Positions 49,301 through 61,300 of a stretch of 64,000 bases of DNA are shown in pieces. Both the position numbers and the translations under genes were made by a program. Within the stretch, counting starts at the first letter, position 1. Every line of letters begins with the position of its first letter. The notes below the pieces were generated by a model. It worked only from the letters and a program-made list of their open reading frames with translations. It ran no database searches and was not told where the DNA came from. The DNA is taken from assembly GCA_033675545.1 (NCBI GenBank), contig JAWDGP010005101.1, positions 16,300 to 80,299 of the forward strand. Reading direction: 5' to 3'. Origin of the DNA: Elysia crispata (lineage: Eukaryota; Mollusca; Gastropoda; Plakobranchidae).

Positions 49301-52300
49301 AAAACAAACAAAAAAGTTCTACCTTGCCATCTTCCTGTCCGCAATTTAAAAAGAACCAGACCTTGGCCCTCACTTCAAGTGATCCATATCAGTAGAAATT
49401 TTGTGGTACAAAAATATTAAGTAAATCCTAAATTAATACACTTCTAGTTATGATGACAGTTCTACAACACTGTCAGGAATCCATAATGTTTTTTGTTTGT
49501 TTCAAGGCTTTTGACTATCACCATGCATGCTATCAATAGATAGCAAAACTCCAGCCTGACCTCTATCCTCTTCCTTCTCCTGGATGTGCGTCATGAGCTG
49601 CGGATGCATGTTACTAATGACAGCAAACAGTGATTGAACTGCTGAATCATTGGCGATAGGCCGGCCACGCTGGGAGTTGCTACGCATTCTGTTCACAAAG
49701 ATCTCTAGAGAGCCCTGCAAAGCTGAGAGAAATTGGGCCTCACTGCTCTCTGTGTCTCCGTTCTGGTAGAGGTGCGAGGAGACCACCTGAGCCTAACAGA
49801 GAAAAGATGATAAAAAAGCTTTGCAGGTATGTTAAAAAATAATAATATAAGGCTGAAAGTGAAAGAGGAAGAGCAATAAAACTACTGCATAAGTTGGATA
49901 TATAACAATACAACAAAAGAGAAAAAAAAATTAAAGAAAAAAAGAAATCTATTTGATGCAGTAAGAAAAATAAAGGAGCTTTGCAAGGTGAATGTATCTT
50001 ATTCATTTTAGTGCATCCCCTAAATTTCAGGTCAGACTTTTCTTATACATTTAATTGATTTGAATTCTTTCACTTATGGTAGTCTTCTATCAAATACAAT
50101 AACATAAAGTTTAAACCAGTATAAGCGGACAATACGACATACTGAAAATTCTCTTAAGTATGTAAGCTATCCAAGGAGATTTTGCTTCTAATCTGACTCT
50201 ATGTGACCCTCTTACAAGCACACCACATGTTGAAGCAAAACAAGAGAAAAACAAAATCCACTGACCTCTGCAGTTGGCACGCTGCTCACTCTTGCATCTG
50301 CAGCTGCTGCTGGAGCTGACGGTACAGTAGTTGACACCACCACGGGCTGCGTCTGCTCCTCTGACTTCTGCTGCCAGTAGTGTCGATTGAGATATCTTGC
50401 CAGTTCTGGGTCCATGTCAGAAGTATCTAAAGGCTGAAGCCAGAAGCAGAGAAAGAGATTTAAAGCAGCTATTTTTTAATACCTTTGAGCACCAAGAAGT
50501 CTAAAGAACTTATTTTTCACAAAACCCAAATCAGGTTTTTTTGGGACTTTCTTACAATGACATGCTCTTGAGTATTTTTAAAATGAAATAAAAAAAAAAC
50601 CTCCTAATTTTTTATCGTTGTAAAATAAAATAAAAAAAGAAAAGCTATGTAGAAAATTTGTTTTTCAGAAGTCATTGAAAATGATAACTGATACAGGTAT
50701 AAATTACATTCTTTATTAGAGAGATAAAAAAAAACCTTAATGATGATTCTATGAACTTATCATTTCCTAAAATGATCTAATTTCGAAATCATTTCAAGAA
50801 TGTCTTAAGGGAAATAATTCTGAAGAAAGCACTAAGTAAAATACAATTTAATGATACAATTTTAAAAAGGAAATCAAAATGAATCTGATAACAGCTTGTA
50901 AAATTATACACTATTTATCAATCATATCTTTGATTCACTAAAAGCCAAAGAATGTTCCACATTACTGAGGAAACTTTTGAACAATGATGAAAGTCTTGGA
51001 TTGATTCTTGGTTTAAGTTCTGATCTTCACTTTAGGCTATAAGCAAGTAGAATTACCGCAACAGCTACTGTGGCAGGAGCCGGGGCAGCAGGAGAGCTCT
51101 CATTGGTTGTCTTGCTGTACAGATTGTAATTGTTTCTGCTTCGTTCTCTCTATCACAGGGAACAGAAAAGACAGATTTTAAAAATACATAGATAACCTTG
51201 TTGTATTATTAAATATTGAGAGCTAAAATTAGTTTCATTGTCAGTTCACTTTACAAAGTTTGTTTTTTTGTGCACAACAAACTTTTTTCAGATTTTATTT
51301 TGTGAAATGCTTTCTTCAAAATTTAAGAAAAAAAAAAATGGGACAATTCTCAATTCAACTTGTAATTACCATTTTGAGAATATAATACTAATAATATCAT
51401 GACTGGTACATTGATGGGGTTCAATGAATTTTTGTTGTTTTTTTTTTCTACAGGAAACAGATTTTGTTTTCTTGGCAATTATGTTCTGTCCTTGACAGAG
51501 CTAGTGGGAAAACTATCTTACTTCTTTCTCTTTATTCTCATGCTCTGATTTCGACAGGGCTAGTGCTAGCTGTAACTCCTCCTCTTCCTGCTGCTCTTTC
51601 TCACTTTTGGAGGGAGGGTTCTGGACAGATGAAACATAACAAAAATAATCACAATCTGCTCTAAAATTTTATCCCATTTATGTTCTATCTTTCCGCAAAT
51701 AATAGAATCTCAATCAACAGAAAATTTATACAAGTCACATCATATATTTATTGTTTGCAATTCCAAAATTTAACCTCAAAAGCATTTTTAAAAAAGGATA
51801 AAAACACATTGAACATAAAAGTAAGAAAGTTCAATTATTGCACTTAGCTATCAAAACAAGAATGACATGAAACTTTGACTTATTGACACAGAGGTGCCTA
51901 CCCCAACCTATGCTTTTCAGGGAAACCACCCACCAAAATCAGGGAATTTGAAGCAAAATCAGGGAAGAAGCGAGATTATGCGAATTTTTAAAAAACATCG
52001 GTTTTAGATAATTTCACTTTAAGCACTGATAAAATCAACCATAAAGCTGTTGGAAACAATAAGCTAGGACTAAAGTATAAAAGGAATAATAATATCACGG
52101 ATGAGAACTGGACACACATTTTTTTTTACTGAACTTTTAAAAATCGGTCACTGCTAGAGCATTCTCTCTCCACCCCCCCCCCCCCTGCCCTTCCCTAGAT
52201 TTAAACATAATTGGATTTCCAAAGAGCCATGATTGTGGAGCTTTTTTTCTTTATGATTTAGCTCCTTTATTTTTGTTCTCAGACTACCATCACGGTTGAA

Positions 52301-55300
52301 TGACCTGCTGTAGCTCATCTACAGTTGTGTCCCCCAAATGTTAGTTGTAACTGCTTTCTGTACATGTATTTTATTGGCTCAACTGAGGCGCCATAAACGC
52401 TTACTCATCAGAGTATACATAAAGTCCTATATTCTGGCTTAAATATTGAGCGCTGCTCTCCTTATATTTTGTTTTTAAAAGACATTTGAGCTGAATATGA
52501 TAAATATTGATTAGGTCTAGAGCCCGTATTCAAAACAATTTAACGCTATCGTTAGGTTGTCATTAACTGGATAACGCATGCGTTAATTTAACGACGCATG
52601 CAAATTAAAGACAAATTTTCGCTAACATGTCGTTAGGTTATTGTTAGGGGAGACTTTTTAAAGAGAGCTAACAATCATTTAACGATAGGTTCAGGCCTAC
52701 CCTAAAATTTTTATGATCGCTTTAATGGACTTAGATGACGAATTAGCTAAATGTATGATCTACATATCATCAAAGTAAAGAGAAAAGAAAGGAAGAGAGA
52801 CGGGAAGACAGAAAAAGAGAGAAAGGTAGGCAGACAAATTTACTGACAGAGGGCAAGATAGTAAGTTTTTTTTTACAAAATTCTCATTTTCCAGTAGCAA
52901 TTAGCATACATATGACACTGATCTATGCATTAAAAATTGTGTCTCAAAATTCAACACTGGCATTTTCCAAATTCAAATGGAAGTAGGCATATACATCCAT
53001 GATTGAAATCATGAAAAGAGAAGTACATGGTTTATTTAGATTTTAGTGGTGATTCGACAAACCACTTTTCAAAATGTGTGAGTTCCACAATTCTTGAGAG
53101 TATATTCTTTTGATTTTCTCTGATTGTTTTTTAAACCTCATTAACATCATCATTATTATTATTATTATTTGGTCTTACTTCAAAAAATGTTTATACATTT
53201 CAGCCCTGGTAAGTCCAGCTTCAAAGAAAATGAGAATATTATCCTCAAAAACCCATAACTTCTAAACTTATGCTTTACAGCAAAAAGTGAGCACAAAGCA
53301 TTGAATTAAAAAAAAAAAAATAAAAGATTAAAAAAATAATTATAGTGAGATGTAATCATACATACATATTGCTCTCTTATACTTTGATAGTGGTAAACTG
53401 ATTTTTTAAATGAGCCTAATCATCAGTCATTATTGAACTCATGAGATTTTGCCTTAGGCTTGCTATTAGAATTAGGACATTTTTTTCAAAAATCAAGCCC
53501 AATGGAAGTCATTATTCAAAAAAAAAATTATTTCATTCTTTTTTCACTTGGAAATTTAAGATTATTGCTTATTCAGAAAAAAAAAACCCAAATGATTTTA
53601 GAAAATGAAATGTCGCGGTACAAAGCGATTTCAATATTTGACTTTACAAATGGTAAATAGAGTGCAATCTCTTTCTTCTTGGTGAAATTTAGGTAACCAT
53701 AATGTTTTATTTACCAAGAAATACAAAAGTATTACTTTTCTCATGAAATGCATCACTTTGTTATGTTATTCAACTTTTTCAATCTGCAGTTTTCAATAAA
53801 TAAAGAGCGTAGATCTTATTGTTTTCCTCTGCTAACTTTAACAAGTTACAGAGACTGAAAACAGGCAGCTCAACAAACTTATCAATAAATTTCCTGCAGT
53901 AAAAATGAACTTTTTCATTCCAGTATTCTAAATTTAAAAGTAATTTACAAGAATTACCCACTACAAGTAAACTATACACATATTATAAGCGAATATCATT
54001 TTGCAGAAGTGCAAAATCTGTTTTCTTGAATTATTTAAATGATTAATTGTCCTCAAAAAAATTTTTTACTGAAGTGAGCAGTGATATTTTAAAAAGACAT
54101 TGAATTAAGCAAGTCACAACTGTGATAGAAACTGAATATTGCTGAAATTGCACATGCTGATCTCAAATGATATGCTGCTGACTTTTTTATTTAGATTATA
54201 AATATATATATATATAAAATAACAAAATATGTAAGAGATATAGAAGTCATTTAGTAATGGCTAAAAGTTTCAGTTCAAAGACTTGCTTATAAATAACTTC
54301 TTTCTATCCAGTTTTAAAAAGATTGTGTTTATTGTTCCTTCAACTTAACAAGCTGGCCACTATTTTTTCAAATAATATACTCCTCAACACAAAGAACAAA
54401 AAGATTTATATATCTTTAAATGCACAGAGATTGAAAATCTGTGAATAATGTTGTACTTTTTGAAAAATTTATCAAGTTTTGAAATTGATTTCTTAAAGTA
54501 TTGGTATATGGATAGAAAAAAAAAAAAAAAAAAGGGGGGTGAAAACCACTGACTAAAAAAATTGTATTTATACCTTGTGGCTGCTAAAAAAGTTTGATTA
54601 AATTAAAGGAAATCCATTGCAAGTTCATTTATGTAGTGCCTAAGATACTGTATTTTTATAGTATTATTTAATTTAATCTCAATTGAGCTATTTTATTTTT
54701 TTAATGGAAACCAGGCGTAGAACACACATTTTACATCATTAATTTTTTTGAATGGTTATTAAAAAAGTACAAATTTCAAATAAAATAATGAGTATGTTAT
54801 GCTCATAAGAGAGGGTATTTTATACCTAGAAATAGTAAAATGTTTTCAACTATGCTTTTCATTCATAATCATAATCTGTAAAGACTTTTCTATATAAATT
54901 GGAAAATAAGAGTAACTAGGAAAAGAGCTATAATACACATAAGAAGGTAGTCAAACCAAGGGATGTTTTTGCTTTAAATTCATCCTAATGTTAGCTGCAT
55001 TAAGAGAAAGTATTGCTACAAGTCCAATTCTTAATTTTTTTTTTTTTTACACTTTCATAAGGAATATATAACCATTTTCAGAAGCATTACTACCAATGGA
55101 CATTAATGAAGGACCTTTCCCATCTAAATCTTGAAAAAAAACTTGACGTGGGCTATAATGATAGGAAAAATTTTACCCATATGAAATTGAACAAATAACT
55201 TAGTCTAGGTGATCTTTTAGGTTATTTAGACTCAGTCAAATAGTAAATTATGCATAGGCCTCTAACTTTACCGTAATAAATTATAATTTAGATCTAGATC

Positions 55301-58300
55301 TAGATACAGATGCAGGTTTGCTTTAAGACCTGGATCTAGATCTAGGCATAACCCTTATATAAATTGAATGAGAGATAACATGCTGGGTATTTAGTTGACT
55401 AAAATTTTACTCTTGAACTCGATTCTGAACAGCAATTATTGTTCCACAACATCTTACAATGCAATGCACTGAGTTTCCAAAGTCTAGATTAACTGTAGGC
55501 ATTGTTATGATTGTAGCTCTAAATAAGCTTAGATCTAAATCTAGCTCTATGTTAGATCAGATGAGGGCACTATGTTAAAGCAAAGACTATAATTAAAAAA
55601 AACAAAAAAAAAAAAAACAGTTTTATCCTTGGTTTGCAGCTAGAACAAGAACCATTTTAAAATCTACATAATGTTCCAAACAGTTTTCTCTATACATTAA
55701 ATTGAATTGCCAAGCCCACATGAAATGACAACACGGCAACAGCCTTAACTTCCGGGTGAAAACTGATAATTTTTTGAAAACACGCCAAAAGTAAGCGATA
55801 AATTAATTATCTCGGACATTATTTTTAACGTTATCGTTAGAAAATGTTTTGAATGCGACTTTGTTAACGCTGTTGTTAGAAATTCTTCTGAATGCGTCGT
55901 TTTTAACGATATTGTTATAAAGACAGGTTGCTAATGTTTTAAATACTCCATTGAACGTCTCACTAGGCCCCGCCTGGCCGTGTAAAAAAGAAAATAACAA
56001 TCTAACATTTAGATCTAGGCTTATAATTATTTACCTTTTAATCGAAAAAAAAAAAGTAATAAAAAATGAAAACCACGTACAAGATCTAGATCTAGATCTA
56101 TAATAAGTCTCGTGACTCATGTCATACTCGGTTTTGATAAAATCTATCTAGATCTAGATTTAGATCTAGCTCTACCAGTATTTAGGATTTCCTATTCGAT
56201 CTCAATACTTGACATGATTTAGAATGTATCGTGACAAAAAGAAACTGCCTAGTGCATTAACTATTGTCAGATGAAGAAATCAGAATGATACTTTGTTGGA
56301 CATAACGGCGAGGTCTGGGTGTGAAGATGGAGAGAACGATGTTTTTCGGACAAACAAATAGAACAACTCGATGGAACCGATATCGTGGACAGTTTCAAAT
56401 ATAGTACAAATCTCGATATTGAAATTGAAAAAAAGAATAATAAATAAAAATACACGATATCGATATAAGATACATCGCCCAGTTCTATACCTTCGCACAA
56501 GTTGATACTCGATGACGGAAACTATCGTTCTTTTCGTATATTTTCACTTTTTATTTTTTCGTAGGCTTGTTGGGTCACGCTAATAATCCCGAAACAAAAA
56601 ACAAAAACAACCGATTCTAATTGTTTACTTTGGGTCAGTCTAACAGCTGAAACAAAACGAAAAAAATCCGGAATTTTGCGGGTAAATCTGTGTTTCCAGG
56701 ATACAACAACAAATCCGGGAGTTTCCTGGATTTTCCAGGACCATATCACCACTGATTGACATGCTATCAAAGCTCACACACCATCTTCATGTTCTAGCAA
56801 GTAACAGTTTTAGCTGACATATGACAAAAATGAGCTGATTTTGCTTTTTGTCTCCAAACATCAAATTTGTCCAGATCTTTACAAAGTTAACTGCTTTCCC
56901 CTTCAAGGTATAACAACGTAGGCATAGCTTTCAATAGTGGATTGTTCAACAAAACCTGTATCATCTTACTCAAATTGAATGAAATCTTTTTCTTTTCTTC
57001 TACATGAAACTTTTCTCTTAATTTTCTTCATTGTATACAAAATGTCAGCTTTCAACCTAAGTCCATTGCCTAACATAAATGTATCTATCAATGTAGACAG
57101 ACGTGATTAGTTTTTTTCTCCATAGGTTCTTTAATCAGCATTTACAACTTAGTATATCTTTCCTCAAAACATACCTGAGACTGCTTGGACAGCGGGCTTG
57201 CAAGATACTCGGCTGGCAAATCTTCCTCCTTCTTAGAGTTGGCGCCAGACCTGAAAGCATTAATGAAATAGTTAAAACCATCCCATTTGTCTTGGCTACT
57301 CTTGAGGCAAATGAATAACAGCTGTTTACACATACTTCATTGGTTTCTGGAAATTTTGAACTCTCCATATCCAAGCCTATAATCCCAAGCCACTTTATTA
57401 TAAGTTTTCTGACTTTTATCCATACCAAAAATGTTAGAATCTACAGCACAATATCACCTGTCTCATAGAGCATTTGGTCTTTGGGTTCTTATTAAAAAAA
57501 AAATTCATCAATACATGCACAAGAAGTTAAACTGTAACTGTACCAGATTTTTTAAATAACCCCCACTCTCTCAGTTTTTAAAACAATATCAAATATACAT
57601 GTAACTTAATTTTCGCAAATTCCTTTTTTCTCTAACTTTAGAGAGACGATGCTCAACATCAACATGAAACTCAGCAGAATAACTTCAGGTTCATTTGTCA
57701 AACACCAGTTTACATATATAACATTACATTCTTCATCTGAAAGGTATATTATTCTCTTTCATGATGTGAAAACAGGTCCTAAAAATAAACTTGAAAGGCT
57801 TCAAAGATTCAACCCATTTTGACAAAGTTTAAATGAAAGCCTAAGGATAAAGTTAAGTTATCACAACGAGGAAGAAATGCATATAATCATAAGAGGTAAA
57901 ATGAGTATTTTATGGAGAAAATGGGAATTCATAAAGGCATGCTTACAACATTAAATAATAAACACGACATTTTCTTTCAAACTATGGAGGTAAATTAATT
58001 AAAAAAAACAAACCAAAGACTTAAAATTAGATGTAGCAAAAATTATACATTTTACTAGAATCTAATTATATATATATTTGAGTGTTAAAATTAATAACCA
58101 AAGTGCTACTTGAATAGTTCTATAGCTAGCAGATAAGCAATAACAGTTTTAAAATATGCAGATATTGAACACACATGATCTACAGTAGTTGGTATTTCCA
58201 ATCAAGTTAATCAAAAAAATGAATTAAACTGTACTGTACATTTTAAGCTTCGAACAGCTTCTCAGACCCATGAATTTGGAAGGCAATGAATGCAATAGTT

Positions 58301-61300
58301 ATCAGTATTAATTATAATTTGATATAAAGGAGATTAGCCCAACAATTCTCTATGATAGATCGATATAAAAGAAGTAAATCGATCGGCTTCCTATGATACT
58401 TTGATATTTAAGGGATGATCCAAAAAATTCCTTGCGATAGTCTAGCAGAAAGGAGATTCACCCTAAGGTTGCCTATGATAGCTAGATATAAAAGAAGATG
58501 AATCCAACAGTACCCTTTGACAATCTTGTTTGAAAGAGATTTATCCTAAGTTTCCTTTGATAGCTGGATATAAAAGGAGTTGAATCCAACTGTTTCCTTT
58601 GATAATATAGGATTAGGAAGATGAATTCAACAGCTTTAGTTTCATATAGAAACACTTATACTCTGAAACGTTTTGATTTCCCTAAAGGTGGAAAAAATAT
58701 TCACCTTTGTTTAAGAACACCTAATTAACCAGGAAAATATATTTGAATTTGAAAATGGCCATCTTTGAAGATAATAAAAAATTAAAGCTACAGGACTGTT
58801 TGTGAAAAATAAACTCAATAACATTTTCATGTTGATGTGGGAAAAACGCACAAAAAAAAAAAATAATAATGATAAAATGCATACAATTTAATAACAATGC
58901 AAGTAAAAGGTTAAACAAAAATAAGAAAAGAAAATAGGGCTTCATTGAAACTCAAAATGAAAAGCCATCCAACTGTATGACCAAAACAACCTAATCTAGT
59001 TCACAATATGTTCAAACACACAAAGTGGTTCATCTCACCTCTTCTCTTTTTTTCCTTTTTCTTTTCTACAAGCAAAACACAATTTAAAAAAAAAAGTGAA
59101 AAATTCAGCTACTTGGAACTTATGTAATTTGAGTCATATTAAACCCTTTTTACATAAAAATCATAATTTGGCAGGAAAAACTAACCTCATAAGATGAAAT
59201 AGGTAAGAAAGAATGTAAAAAAAATATAAAGTCATTACTTTGAAATTATGCCATATATGATTTTTAAGTGAAGGAGTTTATCCTAATTTTAAATGAAACA
59301 TTTACTATCATAAAATCCTTTTCCCTTCAACATTTTCCTTACATTTTCAATTCATCACTCAATGATTCTGGGTTTATATCTGTCACTGTTTCATATTATT
59401 TCCCTCTCAGAAGCTTTTTCATAATTAAGCTCTTTCAAGTTGCCTGCTTTACTTTACATGTCTTTAATGCTTTGATAAAAAGACGTTGCTTAGATGTCAC
59501 AGGAAAAGTGAAATGTTTAAATAAATTAAATACCCTTGACAGCACGTTTCTTATCTGAGTTTCAGGTTGTACACTTCAAACTAAGGGACCACAAGCATTC
59601 AAATAGTTTTTATTTGCAGACAATGTCTAAATTTTCTATAAGCGGGTAAAAAGAATTAAAAAGTTTTGTAACTAATTGTAAAATATATACTTCATGTGCT
59701 TAGGCAACTCCATATATTTTATGAAACAAAAATTGAGTGCCAGTATCTCCTTAGTCTTATAACATCCACAGCTACATCTGCAGTTTACATTTATTAGAGC
59801 ATGAACAAATTTCAATCACCTTCCATTTTCCAGAACTCCCTAAGGCCTTTTTTTTTGCCATTCCCCTGCCCATCTTGGTCATATGTGCTGCCATTGTTGC
59901 CACAACCACCATGACTACTTTTATTACCACCAGAGCCAATTATTTAACTGCTCTTATCTCTTCGATGTCTGCAACTGCTACATTATTGCAACATGCAATA
60001 TTATCCTAATGAGAATCTCTCAATGAACATCATCTTTCCTCAAAATAGCAAATGTGTCATGTGATGATAACTTTGTCTATGTAAGAGTGATTGTCTGAAA
60101 ATAGGAAACAAGGAAACAACTTACAAGTTCTCTGAACTAACAGGTTTGGGACAAACTTACAAGCTTTATAGACTTACTTGTGGAGTTTGTCATAGCAAGA
60201 ATCACATACTCGAACTTGGCGCTCAAAGCCTAGCTTGGGAATGGTGGATGTTTTAGATGAACAATTCTTACAAAATATTTCTCCACAGTTGCGACAATGA
60301 TGCTGAAAAAAATTAGAGCACTGAAAGATTGAAGTTGATGATTTCGAAAGAAAAAGAACATGAACAATTTATGTATCTTTATGTTAGATTTTTTTAAAGG
60401 TTAAAATTCCTAGATGATTACACAAAGATTGCTCCAGTAAAAAAAAACAACCTTTATCTTAAATTATGATTATATCACAATCAAATTAACTTTGCTTTGA
60501 TAAAAGAAAAATTTTACCTTTCTCTGAAAAGCTGTAAACTGCACCCTGCACCTTGTACATGTTTCTGCATCTTTCCAAGAAGGAGCTTTCTCAGCATCAA
60601 ACATGGCATCTGATTCCTTGAGAGTTGGAAACTTGTGACCTGAGTAGGCATATACGACTTTGTTAACTTTGCCAGGAACTTTTGTTTACCTACACCCTCT
60701 GCCTTTACCATCATTTGCTTTATTGTAATTTTATAAATGTTATGAGAAAAACAAAAAGCACAGCTCAAATATTTCTCTAACCTATGTATTAAAACTTGAT
60801 AAGATCTAATGCTTAAAAATTTCAGTGATTTTATTGAGAGAATATAGTGACTAGGGGTCAAAGCAGTTTTTAAATTGCTATAGACTAATAGAGTAATGTA
60901 CACAAGCAGTTAGCTGTCTTAAATTATCAGCTCAAGTCTTTTGTATCACCAGATGTTAAAATCAAACCACTTATGTCATGTTTATCTCTCAATCAACATT
61001 CTTTTATTAATTAAACAATAAAACACATGCACTGTTTAATTATGTAATACTTGGTTTCTTGCTGTAACAGCCCTTATCACTCTTTTATTTTACATTGTCA
61101 CTCATGCCTTTTTGTTGCCATTACTTCTTCATCTGTTTACATCCCCTCACACTCTCAGCCATTATCATTTACTCTCCTTCCCTAATCCTTTTCATTCCCC
61201 ACCTTTCCAAATTATCAATCTAGTTAGGAAATAAGATGTAGAAGAATGCATTATCATTCTGAAACACTTTGGTCAAATCCAGTCATTTACTTTTGTAAAA

